Positions 44,943 to 53,590 of a DNA stretch of 64,000 bases are shown in pieces (within the stretch, counting starts at the first letter, position 1; each line of letters begins with the position of its first letter). This DNA is from Actinacidiphila oryziradicis (GTDB taxonomy: Bacteria > Actinomycetota > Actinomycetes > Streptomycetales > Streptomycetaceae). The stretch lies in contig NZ_SUMC01000002.1 in the NCBI RefSeq assembly GCF_005047355.1, positions 1 to 64,000 on the forward strand, given 5' to 3'. The notes under the pieces were generated by a model. That model did not search any database. It was not told where the DNA came from and was given only the letters and a program-made list of their open reading frames with translations. Both the position numbers and the translations under genes were made by a program.

Positions 44943-45120
44943 TTACGAAAGTGGGCGGCCCGCGCCTGCGGCGTAGCCCACGAACGCCCCCCAGGCGGCG
45001 GGCGCGACGGCCAGCTGCGGGCCGGCCTTGCCCTTGGAGTCCCGTATGTGGACGGTGCCGGGGCAGGCGGCGACCTCGACGCAGTTGCCGCCCTCGTCCT
45101 TGCGGCTGCCCCGCCATCGC
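44943..45120 (-). pseudogene. DUF397 gene remnant antisense to the start of a HATPase gene
   Basis: The reverse strand reads 'RWRGSRKDEGGNCVEVA', 'GTVHIRDSKGKAGPQLAVA', 'AAWGAFVGYA' and ends in a TAA at 44943. This is the DUF397 fold signature (W..S..G.NCVEVA, V.VRDSK, L.V...AW.AF). There is no start codon or normal N-terminus: upstream of ~45120 the sequence belongs to the opposite-strand HATPase gene. The 5' end therefore appears lost by rearrangement. Confidence 0.7.
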
Positions 45121-45525
45121 CGCAGCGTCGGCCGGTCGCGGACGCTGCTACGGGAGCAGGCACGTTCGTGGGAGGTCCCGGAGGACGCGGCGGAGACGGC
45201 GGTGCTGCTGCTCAGCGAGCTGATGACGAACGCCTGTCAGCACGCGCACGTCTCGCCGGGGCGTGAGATCAGCGCGCGCTGCGTCCTACGCGACGGGACG
45301 CTGCGCCTTGAGGTCCCGGACGCCAGCGACGACGACTGGCCGCAGACCCGGCAGGCGTCGCCGGACGACGAGTCAGGTCGCGGTCTGATGCTGGTGGCGG
45401 CGCTCGCGGATGCCTGGGACGCGTACCCGCGAGCGTGCGGGATCGGCAAGACGGTGTGGTTCGAGCTCAAACTCCCGGCGGCGGCGGAACTCAGACCAGC
45501 CGGCGGGCCGTCGCCCACCGCGTGA
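45046..45525 (+). CDS. HATPase_c ATP-binding protein, anti-sigma-factor-like
   Basis: This is a 159-residue GHKL domain. N box 'LLLSELMTNACQHAH', G1 region 'RLEVPDASDDDW', G2 'ESGRGLMLVAAL'. The family-like part starts near 'SLRLPRHRRSVGRSRTLL' (residue ~19). The first ~18 residues ('MWTVPGQAATSTQLPP') are simply the antisense reading of the DUF397 remnant, so the gene has a novel N-terminus. ATG at 45046 with TTGGAG 8 bases upstream. Confidence 0.75.
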   Translation: MWTVPGQAATSTQLPPSSLRLPRHRRSVGRSRTLLREQARSWEVPEDAAETAVLLLSELMTNACQHAHVSPGREISARCVLRDGTLRLEVPDASDDDWPQTRQASPDDESGRGLMLVAALADAWDAYPRACGIGKTVWFELKLPAAAELRPAGGPSPTA

Positions 45526-46207
45526 GCTCGTGGCGGTTGCTGAGCTGCAACTTCCTGAGCACGGCCGAGACATGGCTCTCGACCGTCTTGACGGAGATGA
45601 AGAGCTGCTTGGCGACTTCCTTGTACGCGTATCCGCGCGCGATCAGCCGCAGCACCTCACGCTCCCGCTGGGTCAGCCGGTCCAGGTCCTCGTCGACGGG
45701 CGGGGCGTCGGTGGAGGCGAAGGCGTCCAGGACGAAGCCGGCCAGGCGGGGCGAGAAGACGGCGTCGCCGTCGGCGACGCGGAAGATGGAGTTGATCAGT
45801 TCGGGGCCCGTGATGGTCTTGGTGACATAGCCCCGGGCGCCGCCCCGGATGACGCCTATGACGTCCTCGGCGGCGTCGGAGACCGACAGGGCCAGGAAGC
45901 GCACCGGCTGCTGGGCGTCCGCCATGAGCGGCGCGCAGCGGCGCAGGACCTCCACGCCGCCGCCAACCGGCAGGTGTACGTCGAGGAGTACGACGCCCGG
46001 GCGTGTCGCGGTGACGACCCTGACCGCCTGGTCGACGTCGGCCGCCTCGCCGACGACATCGACGCCGGTGCGTTCGGTGTCGCCGATCTCGGCCTGTACG
46101 CCCGTACGGAACATACGGTGGTCGTCGACGAGCACGACCCGCACGCGCCGTTCTTCCCCCGATGCCGCTGGCCCTGCCCCTGGCCCTGGCTCTGGCGCTG
46201 ACGTCAT
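45491..46207 (-). CDS. NarL/LuxR response regulator of the PspC-type two-component pair
   Basis: This is a 238-residue regulator. Receiver with 'LVDDH' and phospho-acceptor Asp76 ('VVLLDVHLP'), switch residues in 'FLALSVSD' and 'GYVTKTI', LuxR helix-turn-helix 'LTQREREVLRLIARGYAYKEVAKQL' near the C-terminus. Its ATG overlaps the kinase stop (ATGA). By analogy with LiaR it would control envelope-stress genes, including the divergent PspC gene; this is inference. Confidence 0.94.
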   Translation of the reverse strand: MTSAPEPGPGAGPAASGEERRVRVVLVDDHRMFRTGVQAEIGDTERTGVDVVGEAADVDQAVRVVTATRPGVVLLDVHLPVGGGVEVLRRCAPLMADAQQPVRFLALSVSDAAEDVIGVIRGGARGYVTKTITGPELINSIFRVADGDAVFSPRLAGFVLDAFASTDAPPVDEDLDRLTQREREVLRLIARGYAYKEVAKQLFISVKTVESHVSAVLRKLQLSNRHELTRWATARRLV

Positions 46208-47466
46208 GTTGTCGCCGACCTTTCCATGTCGAGTTCCACTTCCGTGCCCCCGCCGGGCGCTGCCCTCAGCCGTGCCTCGCCGCCGTGGCGTCGCATCCGG
46301 CCGATGATCGACTCCCGGACGCCCATGCGGTCGGCCGGTACCGCGTCCAGATCAAAGCCGGCGCCCCGGTCCCGTACGGATACAAAGACCTTCGCCTCCT
46401 CGACCTCCGCGTACACCTGAACTCCCCCGTCCCCACCGTACTTGGCGCCATTCACCATCGCCTCGCGCGCGGCCTGCAACTGGGCCTGGAGCCGGTCGTC
46501 GAGCGGGCAGTCGCCGACGCACACCACCTCCACCGGCACTCCGTGCGCGTCCTCGACCTCCGCCGCCGTCCGGCGGATCGCCGCCGCCAGTGTCGTCGGC
46601 TCGTCGTCCTTGCCAGTGCCCTCCGGGCGGTACAGCCACGCCCGGAGCTCGCGTTCCTGCGCCCGCGCGAGGCGGGTGACCTCGCGGGGGTCCTCGGCGT
46701 TGCGCTGGATCAGGGTGAGCGTGTGCAGTACGGAGTCATGTACGTGGGCGGCGACCTCGGCGCGCTCCTGGGCCCGGATGCGTTCGCGCCGCTCGGCGGA
46801 GAGGTCCTGCGTCATCCGGACCAGATACGGCCCCGCGATCAGCGCCACACCGACCAGGACGGCGAGTGCCGCCCGCAGGATCGTCCCGAGATGGCTCGCC
46901 GAGCCCTGCACCACCAGGAACCCGGTGGCCCCCGCCCCCACCAGGATCACCCCCGCAGCGCCGCGCGCCACCGGCAGGAACCGCTTGCGGCGGCTCATCT
47001 CCACCCAGCGCGCCCGGCGGGCGTTGTCCGCCTGCCGCCAGACCAGCGCCACGCCGAAGCCGATCAACAACAGCGGCCATATATAGGCGTTGGCGGCGCC
47101 GAGATCCATGCTGTCCAGCAAGATGCCGATTCCGCACGCGAACGCGAGCAGCGCGACGATCTGGCCCCGGTCGGGACGGCGGCCCGCCAGCCATGACTTG
47201 GCGCTGCGCGGCTCCTGCGCCTCGCTGACGCCGCCGACGCCCAGCGGTACGACGAACCAGAAGATGGCGTACAGCAGGATGCCGAGACCGTGGATCGTCG
47301 CCAGCACGACGAGCACCACCCGCACCCACGACACAGGCAGCGACAGATGCCCCGCGAGCCCCCGCGCCACGCCGCCGACCATCCGGCCTTCCGAACTCCG
47401 GTACAGCTTGCGCGGCTGCGGCGCGTACGGCTCCGCCGGTGCGCGGGGTGGGTTGGTGGCTGGCAT
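46204..47466 (-). CDS. PspC-domain histidine kinase
   Basis: This is a 420-residue kinase. N-terminal PspC domain (~18-75, 'KLYRSSEGRMVGGVARGLAGHL'), two more pairs of membrane segments (~100-215), dimerisation box with His243 ('AAHVHDSVLHTLTLIQ') and HATPase with 'AAREAMVNGAKYGG' and 'GVRESIIGRMRRHGG'. The fusion of PspC to a LiaS/DesK-like kinase is typical of actinobacteria. The ATG at 47466 is taken as start. Coupled to the response regulator; divergent from another PspC gene. Confidence 0.93.
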   Translation of the reverse strand: MPATNPPRAPAEPYAPQPRKLYRSSEGRMVGGVARGLAGHLSLPVSWVRVVLVVLATIHGLGILLYAIFWFVVPLGVGGVSEAQEPRSAKSWLAGRRPDRGQIVALLAFACGIGILLDSMDLGAANAYIWPLLLIGFGVALVWRQADNARRARWVEMSRRKRFLPVARGAAGVILVGAGATGFLVVQGSASHLGTILRAALAVLVGVALIAGPYLVRMTQDLSAERRERIRAQERAEVAAHVHDSVLHTLTLIQRNAEDPREVTRLARAQERELRAWLYRPEGTGKDDEPTTLAAAIRRTAAEVEDAHGVPVEVVCVGDCPLDDRLQAQLQAAREAMVNGAKYGGDGGVQVYAEVEEAKVFVSVRDRGAGFDLDAVPADRMGVRESIIGRMRRHGGEARLRAAPGGGTEVELDMERSATT

Positions 47467-47628
47467 GTCCCGATCGTCACACGTTTGGCCCGCGGCGGGC
47501 ATCAGGGTTTGCCCCTGGGTGCCCCTGAGTCCCGTCGCGGGCGGGCCTGGACCCGCAAGGGGCGGATCAGGGATCAGCCAGGGTTGTGCCGGGTGCGGGG
47601 CGGACCCGGCGCCCGCGACGATGGGGGC

Positions 47629-48810
47629 ATGACGGAGAGCGGCACCAGCACCGAGCAACCTGAAGCGCCCGCCCGGCGGCGGCTGGTGCGGATCCGTAAG
47701 CCGAGGGTGATCGGGGGGGTTTGCGAGGGAGTGGGGCGGTATTTCGATATCGACCCGGTGGTATTCCGGGTGGTACTGGCGGTGCTGGCACTGACGGGCG
47801 GGGTGGGGCTGGTCGCGTACGGGTTGGCGTGGCTGCTGATGGTGCAGGAGGGGGAGGAGGAGAGCGAGGTGCGACGGCTGTTGGGGGGCCGGGTCGAGGG
47901 CCCGGCGCTCACCGCGGTGGTGGTCGCGCTAGTGGGCTGCGGCCTGTTCCTGTCGATGCTGGGCAGCCCCGGCAATCAGACCTTCTCCCTTGTGCTGTTG
48001 GCGTCACTGGCCGGGGCCGTGTACTGGTCGCAGCAGCGCCGCCGCGCCCAGGAGCCCGCGCCGCCCGCCGCGCAGCCACCGCCGTCGCCGAGCGCGGAAC
48101 CGTGGTGGCGCGAGACGATTCGCGAACCGTATGTGTGGGCGCCGGACGACGGTCCTTACGAGAAGGAGCCGCGCCGACCGCGCCGCCAGGCGCCGTGGTT
48201 GGCGATCGCCACCTTCTTCGTGGCCCTGGCCGCGGCAGCGATCGGCATAGCGGCGTCGTGGGGCGGGCGACCTCTCGGGACAAGCCTGGAGATCGGCTTC
48301 GGTGCCGCGCTGGGCGTGTTCGGCCTGGGCTTTACGATCAGCACGCGCCGGGGCCGGCTGGGCGGCGGCAGCGTCGTCGCCGCCGTGCTGGTCACGGCGC
48401 TGCTCGTGGGGGCGGCGGCGGTGCCGAAGTCGGTCGGCACCCAGTGGTCGGACGCTACCTGGCGGCCGGCGAGCGTCGCCGAGCTCCAGTCCTCGTACAA
48501 GCTGGGCGCGGGCGAAGGCGATCTGGACCTGACCGCCCTGAAGCTCAGCCACGGGCAGACCATCTCGACCCGCGTCGAGCTCGGCACCGGTCTGGTGAAG
48601 GTGATCGTCCCGAACAACGTCACCGTGCGGCTCCGCTTGCGGGTCGGGCTCGGCGATGTCCAACTGCCCTCCGACTACGGCCAGAACATTGACGTAAAGC
48701 CCGGCCTGGACCGTACGACGACGCTTGGGCCCGCCTACCGTGCGACCACCGTCGGCACGATCAAGCTCGACCTCAAGGTCGGCCTCGGAGAGTTGAAGGT
48801 GGTCCGGTGA
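47629..48810 (+). CDS. PspC-domain membrane protein with LiaF/toast-rack-like C-terminus
   Basis: This is a 393-residue protein. PspC domain at ~20-85 ('RIRKPRVIGGVCEGVGRYF'), several membrane segments ('ALTAVVVALVGCGLFLSML', 'LAIATFFVALAAAAIGIAAS', 'AAVLVTALLVGAAAV'), and a beta-rich C-terminal domain ('AGEGDLDLTALKLSHGQTIST', 'VGLGDVQLPSDYG', 'LKVGLGELKVVR') like the LiaF C-terminus. Probably senses or damps the neighbouring kinase. Confidence 0.88.
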   Translation: MTESGTSTEQPEAPARRRLVRIRKPRVIGGVCEGVGRYFDIDPVVFRVVLAVLALTGGVGLVAYGLAWLLMVQEGEEESEVRRLLGGRVEGPALTAVVVALVGCGLFLSMLGSPGNQTFSLVLLASLAGAVYWSQQRRRAQEPAPPAAQPPPSPSAEPWWRETIREPYVWAPDDGPYEKEPRRPRRQAPWLAIATFFVALAAAAIGIAASWGGRPLGTSLEIGFGAALGVFGLGFTISTRRGRLGGGSVVAAVLVTALLVGAAAVPKSVGTQWSDATWRPASVAELQSSYKLGAGEGDLDLTALKLSHGQTISTRVELGTGLVKVIVPNNVTVRLRLRVGLGDVQLPSDYGQNIDVKPGLDRTTTLGPAYRATTVGTIKLDLKVGLGELKVVR

Positions 48811-48995
48811 AGCGGCATGGGTTCCGGCCGGCGGCCCTGGTGATGGGCCTGGTGTTGCTCGCTCTGGCGGCGGCCTTCTTGCTGGACGCCTCGGGCGCGT
48901 GGGACCTCGCCCCGCGCCTGTCCCTCCCCTTGGCCGCCGGCGGCCTGACGATCGCGGGGGTGGCCGCGGCGGTGTCCGGCCGTCGGCGGGGTTAG
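48807..48995 (+). CDS. 62-aa membrane protein coupled to the PspC gene
   Basis: The GTG overlaps the PspC stop (GTGA). The product has two hydrophobic segments ('ALVMGLVLLALAAAFLLDASG' and 'LSLPLAAGGLTIAGVAAAVSG') and basic ends ('MKRHGF', 'GRRRG'). Overlap and composition support translation. Probably part of the same envelope-stress locus. Confidence 0.75.
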   Translation: MKRHGFRPAALVMGLVLLALAAAFLLDASGAWDLAPRLSLPLAAGGLTIAGVAAAVSGRRRG

Positions 48996-49109
48996 GGCTG
49001 TCCGGCGGGGGGCGGCGCTTGCGCCTGCGGCGTTTTCCCCTCCCCGCCCCTTCCCGACTCGTCCGATATGCGGCTGGCGCCGCGTGAGGGGCTTCGCCCC
49101 CGGACCCCG

Positions 49110-49223
49110 TTGTCCTCAAACGCCGGACGGGCTGATTTTGGGCCCCTTTGTCCTCAAACGTCGGGAGGGCTGGGTTTGGGGCCCGTTGACCTCAAACGTC
49201 GCACGGGCTGGGTTTGGTCACGG
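49110..49223. repeat. Three tandem 38-bp repeats containing CCTCAAACG(C/T)CGG
   Basis: Units start at 49110, 49148 and 49186, an exact 38-base period. Each reads TTG(T/A)CCTCAAACG..., then GGGCTG and a TTTGGG-rich end. A related fragment appears near 19800 (reverse). Such CCTCAAACGCCGGACGGGCTG elements are common Streptomyces intergenic repeats. It lies just past the DoxX gene end. Confidence 0.8.
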
Positions 49224-49233
49224 TTGGCCGGGG

Positions 49234-49761
49234 TCAGCGGAACCCCCCGCCGCGCCGCCGGCCGACGCCGAACAACGCGTCCAGCGAGAGCACCGGGGCC
49301 CCCGCGAGCAGCAGTGGCAGCCAAGCCATCAGGTACGGCAGGTCGTTGCCGTAGTAGTACGGCGTGGACGACCAGCTCACCGTCAGCCACAGGCTCAGGG
49401 AGATCAGGGCGCCGCCGAGCGCCGCCAGCCGGGTCAGCAGGCCGAAGAATGCGCCGAGGCCGGCCGCGAGCTCACCGAAGGCCATGGCGTAGCCGAAGGC
49501 GTGCGGGTTCTTCAGGGCGAGATCGATCATGCCGGGGAAGGCGGCGCTGCTGTGCACCCCGTTGAGCACGCTGACCAGCGACCCCGATGCGGAGTCGGTG
49601 AAGAACGTCGAGCTGGTGAGCTTGTCGAGTCCGGCGTAGATAAAAGTGACGCCGAGGAATATTCGGAGGGGCAGCAGGGCGTACTTCCGCGCTGCATCCC
49701 GCCATGGGCCCTGGCTCGGGGTGGTGTCTCTGGAGCCGCTCACACCACTCATTCCACTCAT
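49234..49761 (-). CDS. DoxX-family membrane protein
   Basis: This is a 175-residue protein. Four hydrophobic segments, with 'LLPLRIFLGVTFIYAGLDKL' (DoxX signature), 'FGYAMAFGELAAGLGAFFGL' and 'LISLSLWLTVSW'. DoxX proteins are linked to redox or thiol stress in actinobacteria. The start is uncertain: ATG 49761 or 49752; a GTG at 49782 is possible. Confidence 0.88.
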   Translation of the reverse strand: MSGMSGVSGSRDTTPSQGPWRDAARKYALLPLRIFLGVTFIYAGLDKLTSSTFFTDSASGSLVSVLNGVHSSAAFPGMIDLALKNPHAFGYAMAFGELAAGLGAFFGLLTRLAALGGALISLSLWLTVSWSSTPYYYGNDLPYLMAWLPLLLAGAPVLSLDALFGVGRRRGGGFR

Positions 49762-49834
49762 GCCAGTTACCACATCGATCACATCCTGTCTTGCTGCCGT
49801 ATGCGCCCGGGGTTCCTGTCGGACCGATTCTTCA

Positions 49835-50668
49835 CTATGGGGTACGCAGATCGAAGAGATCTGGTTCACTACGAATGACCTGTGTATACAGCGGCTGGTA
49901 ATTGATCCACGCCACAAGGTCGTTACCAAGCTGCTCACGCGTCCGCAACGCGTCCTCGTGCGCGATCCGCACCGGCTTTCCGGCCGCCTTCGCCAGGAGC
50001 TGCGCCCGGCAGGCCCGCTCCATCGAGATGAACCACCACGCCGCCGCGTCCACCGAGCCCCCGACCGTCACCGGCCCGCGATTGCGCAGGATGACCGCTT
50101 TGTGCGGGCCGAGCGCTGCCGCGATCCGGCCCGCCTCCTGTTCGTCGACGACGATGCCCGTGTACGCGTCGAAGAGCGCGTGATCCTCGTAGAAAGCGCA
50201 CGCGTCCTGGGTGATCGGCTCCAGCGGCTCCCCGAGTGCCGCCAGCGCCCTCCCGTATGTGCAGTGGCCGTGCACTACGGCGACGACCTCCGGCCGGGCG
50301 GCGTGCATCCGGGCATGGATCGCGAACGCGGCCTGGTTGACGTGGTACCGGCCCTCCACGACCTGCCCGGCCTGATTGGCGAGGACCAGATCCCCGACGC
50401 TGACATGCGCGAAGGGCACGCCGAAGGGGTTGGCCCAGAAGTGATCCGTGAATTCGGGGTCCCGGACGGTGATGTGCCCGGAGACGCCCTCCTCGTACCC
50501 CAGGCGTGCGAAGAGGCGGAGCGCGACGGCAAGGCGCTCCTTGCGGTGGCGGCGCTCTTCGGCGGCGCTGCCGAAGGTGGGTGGCAGCTCGAAGTACAAC
50601 TGGTCGATGGGGATGGGTTGCGGCTGGGGCTGGGTGTCGTCGACGGTGTCGGCGGTGTCGGGCGGCAT
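49835..50668 (-). CDS. Class II aldolase/adducin-family protein
   Basis: This is a 277-residue protein. Class II aldolase fold with 'LARLGYEEGVSGHITVRDP' substituted as 'LFARLGY', zinc-ligand His pair in 'VVHGHCTYGRALAAL' and a third His/Glu region in 'FYEDHALFDAY'. Substrate unknown; it could be an aldolase or decarboxylase on a small sugar acid. It begins with a Gln/Pro-rich leader. Confidence 0.88.
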   Translation of the reverse strand: MPPDTADTVDDTQPQPQPIPIDQLYFELPPTFGSAAEERRHRKERLAVALRLFARLGYEEGVSGHITVRDPEFTDHFWANPFGVPFAHVSVGDLVLANQAGQVVEGRYHVNQAAFAIHARMHAARPEVVAVVHGHCTYGRALAALGEPLEPITQDACAFYEDHALFDAYTGIVVDEQEAGRIAAALGPHKAVILRNRGPVTVGGSVDAAAWWFISMERACRAQLLAKAAGKPVRIAHEDALRTREQLGNDLVAWINYQPLYTQVIRSEPDLFDLRTP

Positions 50669-50709
50669 GGGGCGGAAGCTACCGCGCGGTACCCGGGATT
50701 GCCAGGGTC

Positions 50710-51321
50710 CTAGAGGCGGTCGATCTCGGTGAGGTCGATGTCGATGGTGAACGGGACGCTGAGCTTGAGCTGGTCGTGATGGATTCCGGTGACGACGTAT
50801 GTCTTGGTCCCCGGGTCCAGCTCGTAAACGTAGACCGCAGGCCGGTCTTGCTCGCCGGTCATCTCCACCCGCCAGAAGTGGCGAATGCCTGCGGCCGCGT
50901 ACTTGCGAGGCTTTGTGTCGCGGTCACGTTCCTCCGACTCGGGGGAAACGACCTCGACCGCGAGCACCACGTCCTCGGCCTCGTACCTGGACTGCCGACG
51001 CCCGACGACGGCTTCGGCTTTCACCACCATGACATCGGGTTCCGGAGCAGTGCGCCTGGTCAGCACGACGTTCATTTCCCGCCTTACCCGCAAGTGGTCC
51101 GGCACCGTCCGGCGCAGACCGAAGAGCAAGATTTCAACCGTCAAGGCGTGAAAATCCCGCTGTGGGCTCACGAAAACCAGACTCCCGTCGATCAGCTCAG
51201 TGTGCGGCGGGAGGCCGGGCAGGGTGAACAGGTCATCCACGGTGTAGCCATCGAGCGGCGGCACCGGCCATGCAGGGCCTTCAGGCAGCGGCTCGGCGGC
51301 GGGCAGCGGCTCGGCAGTCAT
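50710..51321 (-). CDS. Uma2-family (DUF820) endonuclease-like protein
   Basis: This is a 203-residue protein. PD-(D/E)xK-like core: 'PHTELIDGSLVFVSP', 'APEPDVMVVKAEAV', 'LAVEVVSPESEERDRDTKPRKYAAAGI'. Streptomyces genomes hold many Uma2 proteins of unknown role. The ATG at 51321 has GGAGGAACC directly upstream, better than the ATG at 51333. Confidence 0.88.
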   Translation of the reverse strand: MTAEPLPAAEPLPEGPAWPVPPLDGYTVDDLFTLPGLPPHTELIDGSLVFVSPQRDFHALTVEILLFGLRRTVPDHLRVRREMNVVLTRRTAPEPDVMVVKAEAVVGRRQSRYEAEDVVLAVEVVSPESEERDRDTKPRKYAAAGIRHFWRVEMTGEQDRPAVYVYELDPGTKTYVVTGIHHDQLKLSVPFTIDIDLTEIDRL

Positions 51322-51373
51322 GGTTCCTCCCATGGACGGGATTTTGGACCGTAGAGCCAGCGTACCCACAGGA

Positions 51374-51419
51374 AACGACCGCGCCGCCGCCCAAACGAAT
51401 GGACGGCGGCGCGGTCGTT
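51374..51419. terminator. Terminator of guaA
   Basis: Bases 51374-51389 pair perfectly with 51404-51419 (16 bp, 14-base loop), ~30 bases past the guaA stop. Confidence 0.88.
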
Positions 51420-51451
51420 GACGCATTGACGCGTCCGGGAGGACTATTCGA

Positions 51452-53059
51452 CTACTCCCACTCGATCGTGCCCGGCGGCTTGCTCGTCACGTCGAGCACC
51501 ACGCGATTGACGTCCGCGACCTCGTTCGTGATCCGGGTCGAGATCTTCGCCAGCACCTCGTACGGCAGCCGGGACCAGTCCGCCGTCATCGCGTCCTCGG
51601 ACGAGACCGGACGCAGGACGATCGGGTGGCCGTACGTGCGGCCGTCGCCCTGGACGCCGACCGACCGCACGTCGGCCAGGAGGACGACGGGGCACTGCCA
51701 GATGTCGCGGTCGAGACCGGCGGCGGTGAGCTCTTCGCGGGCGATGGCGTCGGCGTCGCGGAGCAGGTCGAGGCGGGCCTTGGTGACCTCGCCGACGATG
51801 CGGATGCCCAGCCCCGGGCCGGGGAAGGGCTGCCGCTGGACGATCTCCTCGGGGAGGCCGAGCTCCTGGCCGACCATGCGGACCTCGTCCTTGAAGAGCT
51901 TGCGCAGCGGCTCGACAAGGGCGAACTGCAGGTCTTCGGGGAGGCCGCCGACATTGTGGTGGGACTTGATGTTGGCGGTGCCGGTGCCGCCGCCGGATTC
52001 GACGACATCGGGATAGAGGGTGCCCTGCACCAGGAACTCGACGGACTCACCGTGGGCGCCGGCCTCGGCGACGATCTCGGACGCCGCCTGCTCGAAGACG
52101 CGGATGAACTCCCGGCCGATGATCTTCCGCTTCTCCTCCGGGTCGCAGACCCCGGCCAGGGCCGCGAGGAAGCGCTCCTCGGCGTCGACAACCTTCAGCT
52201 GGACGCCGGTGGCGGCCACGAAGTCCTTCTCGACCTGCTCCGACTCGCCCTTGCGCATCAGCCCGTGGTCGACGTAGACGCAGGTCAGCTGGGAGCCGAT
52301 GGCCTTCTGGACGAGGGCGGCGGCGACCGCGGAGTCCACCCCGCCGGAGAGGCCGCAGATGGCGCGGGCGCTGCCGACCTGGGCGCGGATGGCCGCGACC
52401 TGCTCGTCGACGACATTGGTGGTCGTCCACTGCGGCCTGAGGCCCGCGCCGCGGTAGAGGAAGTGCTCAAGGACCTGCTGGCCGTGCTCGGTGTGCAGAA
52501 CCTCGGGGTGGTACTGGACGCCGTAGAGCTTGCGCTCGTCGTTCTCGAAGGCGGCGACCGGGACGACCCCCGTGGAGGCGGTGACGGTGAAGCCGGCGGG
52601 GGCGGCGGAGCAGGCGTCGCCGTGCGACATCCAGACGGACTGCTCGGCGGGGGTGCCCTCGAAGAGCGTCGAACCGGGCTTGGAGACCTTGAGCGGGGTG
52701 CGGCCGTACTCGCGGGCACCGGTGTTGTCCACCGTGCCGCCGAGGGCGGTGGCCATCAGCTGGAAGCCGTAGCACATGCCGAAGACGGGGACGCCGGCCT
52801 CGAAGATCGCACGGTCGAGAGCGGGGGCGCCGTCCGCGTACACGGAAGAGGGACCGCCGGAGAGGATGATCGCCTTCGGCCCCTTGGCGAGGATCTCATC
52901 AACCGGCATGGTGCTCGGCACGATCTCGCTGTAGACCCGGGCCTCACGGACGCGGCGGGCGATGAGCTGGGCGTACTGCGCCCCGAAGTCGACGACCAGA
53001 ACCGTGTCGGCCGCGGTCTCGGTTTCGGTGTCGGGAACGACTGGGGTCGCTGATGCCAC
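51452..53059 (-). CDS. guaA: GMP synthase (glutamine-hydrolysing)
   Basis: This 535-residue enzyme converts XMP to GMP. The class I glutaminase domain has catalytic Cys in '[10 protein letters not shown]' and the His-Glu of '[11 protein letters not shown]'. The ATP pyrophosphatase domain has the PP-loop '[15 protein letters not shown]' and the C-terminal dimer domain '[10 protein letters not shown]'..'PPGTIEWE'. The GTG at 53059 has GGAAGG 9 bases upstream. Confidence 0.97.
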   Translation of the reverse strand: MASATPVVPDTETETAADTVLVVDFGAQYAQLIARRVREARVYSEIVPSTMPVDEILAKGPKAIILSGGPSSVYADGAPALDRAIFEAGVPVFGMCYGFQLMATALGGTVDNTGAREYGRTPLKVSKPGSTLFEGTPAEQSVWMSHGDACSAAPAGFTVTASTGVVPVAAFENDERKLYGVQYHPEVLHTEHGQQVLEHFLYRGAGLRPQWTTTNVVDEQVAAIRAQVGSARAICGLSGGVDSAVAAALVQKAIGSQLTCVYVDHGLMRKGESEQVEKDFVAATGVQLKVVDAEERFLAALAGVCDPEEKRKIIGREFIRVFEQAASEIVAEAGAHGESVEFLVQGTLYPDVVESGGGTGTANIKSHHNVGGLPEDLQFALVEPLRKLFKDEVRMVGQELGLPEEIVQRQPFPGPGLGIRIVGEVTKARLDLLRDADAIAREELTAAGLDRDIWQCPVVLLADVRSVGVQGDGRTYGHPIVLRPVSSEDAMTADWSRLPYEVLAKISTRITNEVADVNRVVLDVTSKPPGTIEWE

Positions 53060-53146
53060 GGGCAGCCTTCCGGCGAATTGTACGAGGGTCGAGCCCGATT
53101 CTACCGGGGCGCGCCGACACCCCTCTCGCGTGCCGGTCGCCCGTGC

Positions 53147-53152
53147 CATACT
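53147..53152 (+). promoter_or_regulatory. -10 element of the chorismate mutase attenuator transcript
   Basis: CATACT, close to TATACT. A start 7-8 bases downstream falls on the A of the leader-peptide ATG at 53160, so the transcript would be leaderless. The -35 region is poor. Confidence 0.5.
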
Positions 53153-53159
53153 GGACACC

Positions 53160-53231
53160 ATGTTCAGCAGCACGCACGTCTCGTTTACCTATGGCACCGG
53201 CTGGTCCGGCTGCCATGGTCGTGCTGTCTGA
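53160..53231 (+). CDS. 23-aa leader peptide with Phe, Tyr and Trp codons
   Basis: ATG at 53160, stop TGA at 53229-53231. It contains 'SFTYGTGW': Phe codons 2 and 9, Tyr codon 11, Trp codon 15, all three aromatic amino acids within a short stretch. A GC-rich terminator begins 25 bases after the stop. This is the arrangement of a ribosome-mediated attenuator for aromatic amino-acid synthesis. Confidence 0.7.
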   Translation: MFSSTHVSFTYGTGWSGCHGRAV

Positions 53232-53255
53232 GACACAGAACCCAGACCTCACCAG

Positions 53256-53294
53256 GCGCCCCGGGCCATTCGGCCCGGGGCGCTTTGTGTCTCT
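53256..53294 (+). terminator. Attenuator terminator before chorismate mutase
   Basis: Bases 53256-53267 pair perfectly with 53272-53283 (12 bp, 4-base loop) followed by TTTGTGTCT. The base of the stem can extend: GAGACACA (53230-53237, overlapping the leader stop) with TGTGTCTC (53287-53294). A stalled ribosome at the aromatic codons could alter this pairing. Confidence 0.78.
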
Positions 53295-53332
53295 CCGGGC
53301 AGGCTCGGGGCCATAGCTCCAAGGAGACGGCA

Positions 53333-53590
53333 ATGACTGACACAGAGACCGCGACGGAGATCAGCACCGCGCGGGGCCGGATCGATGATCTGGACGCCCG
53401 GATCATCGCCCTCGTACAGGAAAGGACGGGGGTCTCGGCGGAGATCCAGCAGGCCCGCATCGAGTCCGGCGGGCGCCGGGTGCACCTCTCCCGCGAGATG
53501 GAGGTCATCGCGCGCTACAGCGGTGAGCTGGGCAAGCCCGGGACCACATTGGCCATGACGCTGCTGGAGCTGTGCCGCGGACGGATCTGA
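53333..53590 (+). CDS. Chorismate mutase, AroQ type
   Basis: This 85-residue all-helical chorismate mutase (chorismate to prephenate, the Phe/Tyr branch) has the helix-1 signature 'RIDDLDARIIALVQERTGVSAEIQQAR' and 'HLSREMEVIARY'. The ATG has AAGGAGACGGCA upstream. Preceded by an attenuator with an aromatic leader peptide, so expression should respond to Phe/Tyr/Trp supply. Confidence 0.92.
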   Translation: MTDTETATEISTARGRIDDLDARIIALVQERTGVSAEIQQARIESGGRRVHLSREMEVIARYSGELGKPGTTLAMTLLELCRGRI

